Shown: piece by piece, positions 44,677 through 55,457 of the stretch | Numbering within the stretch: position 1 is the stretch's first letter | Layout of the letters: each line of letters starts with the position of its first letter | From: Immersiella caudata | Taxonomy: Eukaryota; Ascomycota; Sordariomycetes; Sordariales; Lasiosphaeriaceae | Assembly: GCA_030512335.1 (NCBI GenBank) | Contig: JAULSU010000004.1 | Coordinates: forward strand, 4,340,001-4,404,000 | Direction: 5' to 3' | Length of the DNA: 64,000 bases | Notes under the pieces: generated by a model | The model's input: only the letters and a program-made list of their open reading frames with translations | What the model was told of the DNA's origin: nothing | Database searches by the model: none | Made by a program: the position numbers and the translations under genes

Positions 44677-45191
44677 GACTCGAGGTATTTGATCCAGGGG
44701 ACTGCAATCTAGTAAGTTTTCAAGTGGCTCATGGTTGCTTCATTTTCCCCCCGTTTCCACTCACAGTGTTGATGAAGTCAGAGGAGATTGAGGTTGGTGC
44801 TGATGTATTGGAGGGCTTGGAGGTGCTCTTGGAGATGATCTTGGTTCAACGCAACACTCGCTTTCCCATCTTGCCAAAAATCATGAAGCAAGGTGTGGGC
44901 GAATAATTCCGAATACGTGTGCTTGCGGAGGACGTTGAGAAAAGCTGGTGAGGTGGAGTCGGAGTTGAAAGGCGATGTATCGCCGCCTCTGTAGCTGTGA
45001 AGAAGAAGAAAACGGTGGAGGAAACCTAGAAATGGCAAGAGCATCCCCGGGTTTTGGTTTCTTGAGAAAACGAGCTCGACGGTGAGTGGGGCAGCCTGAG
45101 GTGGTTCTCGTTCGCCCAAGTCCTGTTGGTGTCTCGTCAAAAAATGGGATGATATATTTGTTGGACTGCTTGGACACTCCCGGGAGCATGG

Positions 45192-45223
45192 CCCCCCACC
45201 CCCACCCCCACCCCCCCCCCACC
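45192..45223 (-). repeat. C-tract, potential G-quadruplex on minus strand
   Basis: Runs of 6, 5, 5 and 10 C separated by single A bases on the plus strand. The complementary strand has four long G runs with 1-nt loops, a strong sequence match to the G-quadruplex pattern. Confidence 0.75.
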
Positions 45224-45757
45224 TTTGACTGCTCATTCCACTTGATAGGTCATCTAAGCAATGGCTGAAATTTGACATCCGTTTCCACTGAACAGGAAGG
45301 TACGCATACTGAGCTCCAACCGCCGGCGTCTACCCTTCGCCATCCAGCGCATCAACGTTGGGAATCAATGGTAACTGTTGTTTAGCCTGGAATAGCAGGC
45401 CATGTTCCGCCACGGCCTTCAAGAGAGGTGTCGAACGCACCTTGCGATGCAACGGAACTCATCATGAACTTCAACAACCAGCGGCATACCTAAACAGCCC
45501 TCCTCATAAGAACAAAACAAGATGCTGGGCACGTACGGGACATGCTGCCATGCGTGCCCCTTCATGCTAAATCCCTACCCTGGCGTTTGGGCGGTTTGTG
45601 TTTGTCGACGGCGCGACATGGGGGGAGGGGGAGGGGGGCAGATGCTGACCCTGACTCAGCTCATACATGGACCTGTGTTCTCGTGGCTGACTCACCGCAG
45701 TCAACAACTACCATTCTGCGTCTGTCATGGGATCGGCGAGACAAGCTTCAGGTCTCC

Positions 45758-45765
45758 TGACGTCA
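45758..45765. promoter_or_regulatory. CRE palindrome TGACGTCA upstream of hydrolase gene
   Basis: Perfect CRE about 190 nt upstream of the ATG at 45951, with a TATA box between them. Confidence 0.5.
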
Positions 45766-45864
45766 GTATCCAAACGGACTCGGGAAGACATGGTCTGATG
45801 GTGTGACTGATGCGGGACACCGAATTTCCGATGCCCAACCATCGTCAACCGACTTCATCCAGGG

Positions 45865-45870
45865 TATATA
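45865..45870 (+). promoter_or_regulatory. TATA box of alpha/beta hydrolase gene
   Basis: TATATA within AGGGTATATAGCCC, about 80 nt upstream of the ATG at 45951; good position and flanks. Confidence 0.55.
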
Positions 45871-45950
45871 GCCCATCAACATGCCAGAAACAACAAACAT
45901 GCCGACACTCACACCTTCATTCTTAAAATCAACACCAACAAACAACCACC

Positions 45951-47320
45951 ATGCGTCCCACCATCCACATCCTCCTCGCGGCAGCCCTCACTGGTGCCGC
46001 CCATCCCACCAAAGACTTCAAAGTCTGCCAGGACTACACCATACCCCTCAAAATAACATCCAACAACCTCGCCTTCAACTTCCCCAAGTTCCAAAACAAC
46101 TTCGACGTAGCCGACTTTGTCGACACCATCACCAGCCGAGACGCCACCACCGCCGCCAGCGTTGTCTCCTCCAAGAGACAAAACGTCACTGCCAACTACA
46201 GCATCTCCGCCACTTTCTGCAAGCCAGCTAAACAGGGAAAGAAAAACACCGTCTTGATTGCTACGCACGGCTTGAACTTTGACAGGTCGTATTGGGACCC
46301 CGATCTTGACAAGGCCGAGTACAGCTTCGTCGACTGGGCTGTTGGCCAAGGGTATCCCATCTTCTATTACGATCGTCTCGGCGTGGGGAAGTCATCGGAG
46401 GTGTCTGGCTATGTAGCCCAGCTCGCGAATCAGGTCGCTGTTGCTAAGGAGCTAGCCAAGCTTGCAAAGGCGGGGCAGTATGTTGCAGACCTGGGAAAGC
46501 CAGACGCTGTGGTGCTTGTCGGGCATAGTTTCGGGAGCCATGTCTCGCTGGTGACTGTTGCTGAGAGTCCGCAGCTTGTGGATGGTGTGGTTTTGACGGG
46601 GTTCAGTTTGAACTCGACCTATTTGAATTTGGATGGGTTCATCGAGGCTGTTGCATTGCGTGTGGCGGCTGAGCAGCAGCCTGGGAGGTGGGGGAAGTTG
46701 GATACTGTAAGTTTTGTTTGGGTATGACGGTTCAGGGGTTGGGCTGACTGAAATAGGGCTATCTCACTCCGGTTGATCTCTATGCCAACGTGGGCTCGTG
46801 AGTTTGTTTGCATCGCCAACTTTCTAGCAAACAGAAAATGCTGACGGGTTCCGCCAGGTTCTTCAAAGCCCCTGACTATTCGCATGAAGTAGCCAAGTAT
46901 GCGGACTCCGTCAAGACCCCCTTCGCTGTCACCGAGCTTGTGAATGACAACAACGTCCCATCTCCTCCGTTTGCCTTCAAGGGCCCCGCTATGGTATGTC
47001 AAGGCCACACAAGCTGTTCGTCACCACAATCGGACCACACTAACCAAGAGGTAGATTATCTCTGGAAAATACGACTTCATCTTCTGTGATTCCGAGTAAG
47101 CCCCCTTTTACTATTAGCCCCAGCCCTCCAGCACAGAAACTGACCTTCACTCTCCAGCTGCGACGACGTCCTTGAGAACCCCGGAAGGCAAGCCTTCGCC
47201 AACTCCAGGGCCTTCACGGCCGTCAGCTACCCCGGGGCAGGCCACGGGTTGAATTTGCACTTGAATGCGGCTGGGTCTTTTAAGGAGATCACTGACTTTT
47301 TGCGAGCTAATGGCCTCTGA
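45951..47320 (+). CDS. Secreted alpha/beta hydrolase
   Basis: Five exons: 45951-46706, 46757-46797, 46858-46993, 47055-47095, 47158-47320; introns of 50, 60, 61 and 62 nt with GTAAGT/GTGAGT/GTATGT/GTAAGC donors; 378 residues. The N-terminus MRPTIHILLAAALTGAAHP is a short signal peptide. The fold is marked by ATHGLNFDRSYWDP (oxyanion region), FYYDRLGVGKSS, the nucleophile elbow VGHSFGSH, the Asp-bearing KYDFIFCDSDCDD formed across intron 4, and the catalytic His in YPGAGHGLNLH. All three triad residues are present. The family is that of fungal secreted AB hydrolases of unassigned substrate (ester or lactone hydrolysis likely). A CRE and a TATA box precede it. It converges on the cytochrome b5 reductase gene. 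Confidence 0.88.
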
Positions 47321-47992
47321 TCGGGACCGTCGGTGAGTTATTGGGTGCGTTGCATTGTGTGGCGTAGAGAAGAGGACATCTCTCAATGGCAATGATAACG
47401 ATTAGGTACATTCAGAGAGCCCTCCGTGTGCACTGTAAGAAACCCCCAAAAAATTTGACAATGGTGCCCCCATCTGGCAAGACCTCATCCTTCCGCGACA
47501 TGTTCCACTCCAAAAATAGACCACGCTTGATGTCGGACATCAGCTCCGAGACTTAATTGCCTACCCCCCTGAAACGGATCTTCCCGAGCCCCCTACGATC
47601 CTGTGCGGCTCTGCCCTAGGGGCCTATCGAATCCTTGCGTCTTAGATCGGGGATGTGTTGTGCAGCTGCCCGATGGCAATTCGGAGAGTTCCATTGCGTC
47701 GGGTTGGTAGGGCTGGACCCAGCATGAAGAGGTTGAGAAGAATGCCATCCTGGAGAGTTTGAGAGCGGGAAATGACCTTCTGGACAGCACAGCAAACTCA
47801 CGGGAGAGGGCATATCACTTAGCAACAATGTAGAGCACAGAGCGCAGAACTTTTTATACGTGTATGAAATACTGTGTACCGATAGTGCCGTCCCTGAACC
47901 CCAGCGCTTGATCCGTATTTACAAAGCCAAGCCAATCCCATAGTCCCTTTGTTACTGACCCTCTACTTTGCTCTTTCACCTCCCCAAGCCGT
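47321..47992. other. Convergent 3' intergenic region
   Basis: Holds the 3' regions of the hydrolase (plus) and cytochrome b5 reductase (minus) genes. No gene supported. Confidence 0.5.
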
Positions 47993-48954
47993 TTAGTAGG
48001 TGTGGATATCCGCAGCGGTGTAGCCGACCTCGCCCAGAATGCCCGGAGCGGCCTTGGTGCCCTTCAGCGCCTTCTCCATTGGCGGGGGTCCGCAAACGAG
48101 CACCTTGGTGCCCTTGTTCTGCGCGGCCGTCAAGCCGAGCTTCTCAAGAACCTGCTTGGTGACGAAACCCTTCTGGTACGGGGACTTGGCGTCCGGAGTG
48201 GCAACCACGTACGTGGCCTTGAAACGACCGGGATACTGCTTCTCGAGTGCCGCAAACTGGTCCTTGAGGAAGATGTCGGCGTCGGTGTTGACGCCCCACA
48301 CGAGCGAGATGCGAGTCTGGTCATCAGGGTTCTTGAGAATTCCGCGGGCAAGCTGATACATGGGCGTGACGCCAGCGCCGCCGGCGATCATGGTGAGGTG
48401 GGCGTGCTTGTTGGGGGTCCATTTGAAAGCCGGGATGGGGAGGAAGGTGAGCTTGTCGCCGGGCTTCAGAGAGTGGATGTGTGTGCTCTGCTTTCCGCCG
48501 GGGTAGTGCTTGACCATCAGCTCGAGGAACCCCTTTTCGTCTGTGGCAGGTGTCAGCACGTGATTTTCAGCTGGTCTGTGTCACAGGGGGCGGCGCAGTT
48601 CTCACCCAAATCATTGGTCGGGGTGTATGGTCGGAGGCATGGCTTCCAGCCACCGCCGGGGAACGAAAAAGTGAGGACAGATGCGCTGAGCGAAAGGCCG
48701 CTGGGCAGATTTCCCTCGGGCAGCTCAAATCTGAGCTTCTTCGTGTTGGGGCTGATAGACTCGGTGCTGTGGACCTTCAGGCTGCGGAGGCCGAAACTCG
48801 AAAAGATTGGCTTCCCAGACGGCGGGAAGGCACTCTTGTAGTAAACCAAGGCGCCAACTCCCGCTGCCGCGGCGGCGAAGATGACTGAGACGCTCATGCT
48901 GGATTGAAGGGGCCGGATTGCGGTTCTTGGATGGGACATGACGGACGAGCGCAC
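47993..48954 (-). CDS. MCR1: NADH-cytochrome b5 reductase, mitochondrial type
   Basis: Two exons: 48954-48606 and 48540-47993; 65-nt intron (GTGAGA donor, GTGCTGAC branch, CAG acceptor, phase 1); 298 residues. It transfers electrons from NADH through FAD to cytochrome b5 or other acceptors. The N-terminus is basic and Ser-rich (MRSSVMSHPRTAIRPL), then a membrane segment (VIFAAAAAGVGALVYY), the layout of Mcr1 in the outer membrane and intermembrane space. FAD-binding motif RPYTPTND, then across the intron LELMVKHYPGGKQS; the NADH domain has MIAGGAGVTPMYQL and VCGPPPM. The closing region LGEVGYTAADIHTY is like fungal Mcr1. A downstream ATG (MSVSV, codon 20) would yield a form lacking most of the presequence; the upstream ATG is preferred because it supplies it. 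Confidence 0.92.
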
Positions 48955-50184
48955 GATGCGGCTGGGCTGGCGATTAAATAAAAAGGGGATGCAGACAGCG
49001 CCGGACTACCGAAGAACCTGAGGCGCCAAAGCTAGCGTTGCAGGGTGCGTTACAGGGTGTAGGTGAGGCTGGGCCGGTTAAAACGTTTGTGCGTGCTTTC
49101 GGAGTCGGCCTTTGGGGAAGTCCAACAGCCCGCACGAAAACGGCGTGCGTCTCCCATCGAGCTGGAACAAGGGTGGACGACAGCGCGAATGCGACCGGCT
49201 CGGTCCCGCCAACACCCGATCTGCCCGACGGCAGCCGCAATCTCCAGCCCCTTCGCGCCGCGTAGTCGCCGCCGACGATATCACGGAGGGGGCAACGAGC
49301 CGTTCCCGATGTCTGACGGTCTCCATCTTTGAGATGCGGTTTCATGATTGGCATCAACTCGCTCCCATCATGCCGCGGCGGTGGGGCGCTGAGGGAACAT
49401 TGCGGTCGCCAAGTCAGCCGCCGAAATAGAGTGTGGATTCAGTGTTGTGGAGCCCTGCCCTCAGCCATCTGAGCATATTGGGGGCTGTTTATTTTGGGTG
49501 CGAACGCAGCCATTGCTCTTTTAGATCGCTCCACATCTCAGCATCACAGCTTTATGGGATTTTGCTTGCCTGACTCCTTCAAGTCTCATCGCATCCTCGT
49601 CATTTCAATCTTCGAGTCCCGGGACGTTGCCTGCCAAGCGACCGCATTCTTGGCGGGGCTGATCCATGTGGGTCCGATCAGCGTGCCTGCTTCGTGGGTC
49701 TGGTCGGCACGTTCCGTGCCCTCCACATCGTGGTGCAACGACTTCAACGTTTCTTCCAACATCCATCTCGAGCTGTACAGCTGCGAAACAATGGGCTCTA
49801 TGGCATCTGCGTGCTCAAGTGAAGCGTTTGGGACCTCATGATGGCCATTCTGCGCCGCTGCTTGGAGTCGTATTTGGATGGAATGTCGAAACAACACGTC
49901 GCTCCGCTGGGTACCTCCCTCTGGGTACCCTCTAGCATGATTCGAAGTCCTGGCGAGCTGTTGAAGTTCAACGGCGAAACCTTGTCGATAATTTAGGTAC
50001 CGTGGCGAGTCGGTCGTCACCTCGTCCCATCTCTTGCGGTCTGTGCTATATCTTTCTCCGTTTGTTGCCATCATCGAGTTTTCTGTTTCGTCAGCGAAGA
50101 GTCCGTCGCCCCGGTTGCACCAGTGTCAACAACTCCTACTTCAACTTCCTTTACCCTTTTCCTACACGCTGAGCGCGCGAAGTA
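48955..50184. other. Divergent intergenic region
   Basis: 1.2 kb holding the upstream regions of MCR1 (minus) and the MFS gene (plus). No protein-like frame; the ~60 nt before the MFS ATG are C/T-rich. Confidence 0.45.
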
Positions 50185-51979
50185 ATGTCTAGCTTCAATG
50201 AAAGCTCTTCAACAAACCACGCGAACATCAGTCCCAGCGACAAGCGTATCGACGGCGTCGGTGGAGCGGGAGGTGAAGGATCAGGGGTGTCCCACGATGA
50301 GGGTCTCACTGCTGCCAGGAAGGATGCTGCGGCGCGAGAAAAGGCAGCCGCCCTTCGCGCCGATGGCAAGGTCGAGCTGAAAGAGGAGGACGCGTGGAGA
50401 GAGCTTGGGTTCTGCTACCCGAGTTGGAAGAAATGGACAATCCTCACGGTCATCTTCCTAGTGCAGACCTCGATGAACTTCAACACGTCGCTATACTCAA
50501 ACGGCCTCGAGGGAATATCGAATGAGTTTGGTGTCAGCATGCAAGCTGCCCGTGCAGGCGCCGCTGTCTTCTTGATCACCTACGCCTTCGGCTGCGAGCT
50601 CTGGGCTCCATGGTCCGAAGAGTTCGGGAGGAAACCAATCCTGCAGCTGTCTCTCGGCCTTGTCAACATCTGGTGTCTCCCGGTTGCTTTGGCACCAAAC
50701 TTCACGACTCTTATGGTGGGACGGGCCCTTGGTGGCTTGTCATCCGCAGGTGGAAGCGTCACCTTGGGAATGATCGCGGATATCTTCGAGTCCGATGAAC
50801 AACAATACGCCGTGGCCTACATCGTCTTCTCGTCTGTTGGCGGCTCTATCCTCGGGCCCATCATCGGCGGTTTTGTTCAGGCGAACCTTCATTGGAGATG
50901 GACCATCTGGATTCAGCTTATTTTCGGCGTATTCGTCCAAATCCTTCACCTGGTGTGCGTCCCTGAGACTCGAACGACCATTCTGCTGGATCGCATCGCG
51001 AAGATACGCCGAAAGTGCGGCCTGGCGCCGAACCTGTACGGGCCAAACGAACTTGAGCCCTTCTCCAAGCGCTTCACCTTCAAGGAGCTGATCTGGACAT
51101 GGGTACGACCCTTTCGAATGTTCCTGACGGAGCCGATCGTCTTGACCCTCTCGCTATTGTCAGGATTCTCCGACGCGTTGATCTTCATGCAAATCCAATC
51201 GTTTGCCCTCGTCTATGAACAGTGGGGTTTCTCAACCGTTCAAATCGGACTGTCGTTTATCCCCATTGGATTGGGCTACATTATTGCTTGGCTCTCGTTC
51301 ATCCCAGCCATCAGAAGGAACAAGAAGGAGAGGCTGGCGAAGCCTGGGGATGAGCACGCCCAATACGAATCGCGTCTCTGGTGGTTGCTCTTCACCGCAC
51401 CTTGCCTCCCCATTGGGCTGATCATATTCGCTTGGACTTCTGGTGGTCCCCCAACGCACTGGATAGGGACGATGGTGGGATCCGCCATCATCGGCATTGC
51501 CAATTACGCGATCTACATGGCCACTATTGATGTAAGTTCCCCCCTTTCCACCCGTGTCTGATGCTGACGCTGCAACACAGTACATGATATGCGCCTATGG
51601 GCCCTACTCTGCCTCAGCCACGGGCGGCAACGGGTGGTCAAGAGATTTCCTCGCTGGCGTCTTGACAGTACCGGCAACCCCCTTTTACACAAATATTGGT
51701 GGTCGCCTCCACTTGGAAATAGCCAGCACGATTCTCTTTTGTATTTCTCTTATTCTTGTGGTTGCCGTTTATGCAATATACTACTATGGGCCGGCGCTTC
51801 GCAAGCGATCACCGTTTGCGCAGAGTCTTGCGTCCTCGGTCACCAGCGAAGACCATGGGCAGCCTCACCGGCGGATTTCGAGGCTGCCGACCGAGGAGAT
51901 TGGGTTCGAGGGATATCAGCGTCGGCATGCTGAACATGCGCACCATGCAGGACACGAACATGAGGGGATGTCTACGTAG
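50185..51979 (+). CDS. Major facilitator superfamily transporter (DHA1, polyamine/drug type)
   Basis: Two exons: 50185-51531 and 51581-51979, 49-nt intron (GTAAGT donor, GCTGAC branch), 581 residues. A hydrophilic N-terminus (~90 residues) precedes 12 membrane segments. Motif A is APWSEEFGRKP; the region LMVGRALGGLSSAGGSVTLGMIADIF and SVGGSILGPIIGGFV are typical of fungal DHA1 exporters related to the TPO polyamine carriers. The central loop holds YGPNELEPFSKRFTFKEL, and YGPYSASATGGNGWSRDF in exon 2 is the characteristic link to segments 11-12. The cytosolic tail is unusual: about eight His within 20 residues (RRHAEHAHHAGHEHEG), a possible metal-binding sequence. Substrate cannot be assigned; export of polyamines, drugs or metabolites is likely. 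Confidence 0.88.
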
Positions 51980-52609
51980 TTCCAGAGAGAGCGTGGCGTT
52001 CGAAGTGCGTTTCTTGGATAAATACCGTTTCGGGAACATAACAACACCTGTACAAGTATCTGATTGGTACGTGCTTGTAGGATAAGCTTAGAGCCGGGGG
52101 CTTCGGATCGTTGGGTTGCTTTGGAGTTGAGGCCGGCTGGTGGCCTGGAGTGAAGGGGCATCCTGTATCAGGAGTGCTGCCAATTCATGGTTTTCTCACC
52201 AAAGTTTAAACCATGCAAATTGGCGCTAGAAAGGACGCAAATAAAGCCACAAAAGAGGCGTGAATGCCCCTCACAAAGTGTAATCAATTCGAACATGCTG
52301 CATCGAAGACATACCTGTTACTTCTGACATACCTGTTACTTCTAACCGACGGGACGTCTCGCAAAGGGGCGGTTGGCTTTCAGGATTTCGGCTGAAGGTC
52401 AACAGTGGTGGGCCATCCTTATCTTATCAGCTGGAGCTAGAACTGAACTCGGCAGGCGGTGAGGAAGAGAGCACGCCAAGCTAGAACCTTGTCCAATGAT
52501 TCTGCCCCACCTTAATTCTCGCGGGGTCTTGCTCCAGCTTTTTTTCTTGCGTTGCTGCAGCGCGGAACAAGGCCGAATTGCACGATCATCACGAAAGTAG
52601 ACCGCAAAA
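51980..52609. other. Intergenic region
   Basis: 3' region of the MFS gene and promoter of the helicase gene. A short direct repeat (ACATACCTGTTACTTCT, twice, near 52310-52345) is the only feature noted. Confidence 0.45.
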
Positions 52610-54940
52610 ATGGATGACGATGGCATGCTCCTCAATTTTGAGATCGGCGATGCGCCTTTAAAGAGCCAGGTCAAGTTCAAGGGTGGCCGCTGGAGAGATC
52701 GAGTCCGCGCACAGAGCAGCGTCAAGAAACAACAGCAACCATCCGGTGCCGATGCTGGTCAGCGCCCGATAAAACGACAGCGCACCGAAGATGGCGCTTC
52801 CGACAGGCATTCCAAGATCCCGAGGACCATGCCGCACAGCGAATCCAGAGCGCCCAGCCATGCCATGAAGACGGGCCTGATTTCGTCCAGCATCTTTACC
52901 TCCAACCCGACCGCCATGACCGACTTCGACGAGCAACCCGCCGAGGAAGCCGAACCCGCAGTTCCTTCCAATGCCCCCCTCTCTGCCGAAGCGGAGAACT
53001 TCCTTGCCCTCGGGCTCTCCCGCCGAGTTGCGAACCACCTGGCTACGAAGCTGGAAATGAAGGCGCCCACGGCCATCCAGAAAAATACAATACCGCAGCT
53101 GATCAAGGAGGACAGCGATGCGTTCCTTCAGGCTGAGACAGGTTCGGGAAAGACTTTGGCATATCTGCTGCCAATAGTCCACCGGATCATGGCGCTGAGT
53201 GTGAACGAGGACGGGACACCGAAAGAGACAAAAGTACACCGCAACTCTGGTCTTTTTGCCATCATCCTGGCGCCCACTCGAGAACTGTGCAAACAAATAT
53301 CAGTTGTGCTGGAGAAGGTCCTTCGGGGTGTCCCATGGCTTGTCTGCACCACTGTCATGGGTGGTGAGAGCAAGAAGTCGGAGAAGGCGCGCATCAGGAA
53401 GGGCGCAAACATTCTGATCGCGACGCCAGGCCGTCTGACGGATCATCTAGACAACACAAAGGTCCTGGATGTGGGAACCGTGCGATGGCTGGTGCTTGAC
53501 GAAGGTGATCGGATGATGGAAATGGGTTTCGAAGAGGACATCAGGATGATTGTGGGCAAGATCAGGAAGGACAAACTGCTGAAGCAGAACAGCGAGGGAG
53601 TGGTGCTGGATGGGATTCTTCCTTCGAGGAGAGTTACGATTCTCTGTTCGGCAACCATGAAGATGAATGTCCAGAAGCTCGGAGAGATCAGTTTGGAGGA
53701 TGCGGTCCACATCACCGCCTCCAAGGCAGACATGGAAAAGGATGCGGAGACTGGCGCCGTCGAATCCCACTTCAGCGCCCCAGCACAGTTGAAGCAATCC
53801 TGTCTTGTCGTGCCTGCCAAGACGCGGCTGGTCACGTTGGTTGCGCTGCTAAGATCAGTCTTCCTGAAAAGGGGTTCAGTTATGAAGGCAATCGTCTTCA
53901 TATCCTGCGCCGACTCTGTCGACTTCCACTTCGAGCTGCTCAAAACGACGGCAGCGCCCGAGCCCACGTCTCCGGAGACTCCCCCTACGAAACCAAACCC
54001 GCACACGGCATCGACTGTCGCACCAGCTTCATACCTCACTTCCACAGCAACACCTGTCGTGATGCTCCACAAGCTCCACGGGTCGCTACCACAGCCAGTT
54101 CGCACCGCAACATTACAGTCCTTCAGCGCTTCCAAAGAGCCCGCCGTGTTGATTACGACAGATATCTCTTCTCGAGGTCTTGACGTTCCAGCTGTGGACA
54201 TTGTCGTGGAGTATGATCCTGCGTTCGCAGCGCCCGACCATGTACATCGAATTGGACGAACTGCACGTGCGGGCCGACCTGGGCGGGCAGTGTTGTTTCT
54301 CCTTCCCGGCTGCGAGGAAGGGTATACAGGGCTCCTTGGCACCCCAGCGCCTATCCTTCAGCCTTACGAATCGATTCTACAAAAGGGACTTGCGACTCCT
54401 GTCAACCTTCCGCCACCTGCTTCTAGCGAGGAAACGGACAAGCAGACGTGGACATCTCGTGCTGAGGCGCTGCAGCTACATTTCGAGCAGCGGTTATTGG
54501 CTACACCCGATGGCGAGAAGGCGGACACGAGCTCTAAATCCAAGGCGAAGTTCGGCAAGGGTGGAAAGAAGGAGGTGGTAAAACCGAAGGACAACCCGCT
54601 TCTTGATGCGGGACGACAGGCATTTCGTTCGCATATTCGTGCTTATGCAACACATGTTCGGGAAGAACGCGGCTTCTTCGACATCACCCAATTGCACCTT
54701 GGACATATGGCAAAGAGCTTCGGTCTGCGTGAACCTCCTGGAGGTATTGGCGGTGGCGTCTCCAGGAGGACGCACAGGCCAACAGAAAAGAATGGCTTCT
54801 CGACCCTCAAGACAGGTGCCCCAAGTAAGGCATGGGATGCAGAGGATGGTGTTGGTGCTGTGGATGACGGGGCTGCGCGGAGGATGAAGGAGAAGATGAA
54901 GGCACTGATGAACGCATCTAGCGAGTTCAATCTTGGTTAA
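52610..54940 (+). CDS. DBP7: ATP-dependent RNA helicase Dbp7
   Basis: Single exon, 776 residues. Dbp7 is a nucleolar DEAD-box helicase needed for large ribosomal subunit assembly. Order of motifs: the N-terminus has LLNFEIGD and FKGGRWRDR as in Dbp7 orthologues; a basic segment PIKRQR; Q motif FLALGLSRRVANHLATKLEM with APTAIQ (~131-157); motif I AETGSGKT (~175-182); APTRELCKQ; TPGRLTDHL; motif II DEGD (~297), the variant normal for Dbp7; SAT; long insertion with Pro/Thr before LHGSLPQ; motif V TDISSRGLDVP; motif VI HRIGRTARAG. C-terminal RAYATHVREERGFFDI and HLGHMAKSFGLREPP are diagnostic of the family. All motifs are intact. Confidence 0.95.
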   Translation: MDDDGMLLNFEIGDAPLKSQVKFKGGRWRDRVRAQSSVKKQQQPSGADAGQRPIKRQRTEDGASDRHSKIPRTMPHSESRAPSHAMKTGLISSSIFTSNPTAMTDFDEQPAEEAEPAVPSNAPLSAEAENFLALGLSRRVANHLATKLEMKAPTAIQKNTIPQLIKEDSDAFLQAETGSGKTLAYLLPIVHRIMALSVNEDGTPKETKVHRNSGLFAIILAPTRELCKQISVVLEKVLRGVPWLVCTTVMGGESKKSEKARIRKGANILIATPGRLTDHLDNTKVLDVGTVRWLVLDEGDRMMEMGFEEDIRMIVGKIRKDKLLKQNSEGVVLDGILPSRRVTILCSATMKMNVQKLGEISLEDAVHITASKADMEKDAETGAVESHFSAPAQLKQSCLVVPAKTRLVTLVALLRSVFLKRGSVMKAIVFISCADSVDFHFELLKTTAAPEPTSPETPPTKPNPHTASTVAPASYLTSTATPVVMLHKLHGSLPQPVRTATLQSFSASKEPAVLITTDISSRGLDVPAVDIVVEYDPAFAAPDHVHRIGRTARAGRPGRAVLFLLPGCEEGYTGLLGTPAPILQPYESILQKGLATPVNLPPPASSEETDKQTWTSRAEALQLHFEQRLLATPDGEKADTSSKSKAKFGKGGKKEVVKPKDNPLLDAGRQAFRSHIRAYATHVREERGFFDITQLHLGHMAKSFGLREPPGGIGGGVSRRTHRPTEKNGFSTLKTGAPSKAWDAEDGVGAVDDGAARRMKEKMKALMNASSEFNLG

Positions 54941-55457
54941 GCTCTCTTGGAGGCTCGTTAAATCAAGACTTTCGTCAGTATCTAAGATATACCCCGATTT
55001 CGAAGTTTTTCAGTATTTTTACCGACTTGTCGTCACCTCCAGCTTCTCAGTGTCCCATAAGCACACTTCCAACGTGCCAACTCTTTTCCTGCTTCCACAT
55101 GGCGAATCACACGTCATTGAGTGAGCGTTTGCCAGATACCGAGGCTCTTTTCCCCAAACATGAAATAGACTTCAAATTTACCAGGTACGTATTGAGCAAG
55201 CCTTAATCGCAACCAACTCACTTCATGGTTGTTCGAAGCTACCAATCGAGACTCTCCATGTTGCCGACAAACCTAATATGCCACAACAACGTGCCACTCC
55301 CGCCATTGCCAAAGCATAGAGCTGCACAGAAGGTTTTCAGCAAATTTTCCATCTCTCATAAAATGCCGTCTCTTTTCTCAAGGTCTTAATTCTCTTTCTT
55401 CATTCGTCTTCAATCCTCTCTTTCGTTCCTTTGCATCCTTTGCATCACATATTCACC
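54941..55457. other. Intergenic region
   Basis: 3' region of DBP7 and a C/T-rich promoter/leader of the next gene (CTCTTTCTTCATTCG at about 55390). Nothing else seen. Confidence 0.45.

Larger units (their letters stand above)
44677..45950. other. Intergenic region upstream of hydrolase gene
   Basis: Between the NLR relic and the alpha/beta hydrolase gene. A minus frame (45278-44778) may contain further debris of the relic but nothing recognisable. Contains the C-tract at 45192, a CRE at 45758 and a TATA box at 45865. Confidence 0.4.
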
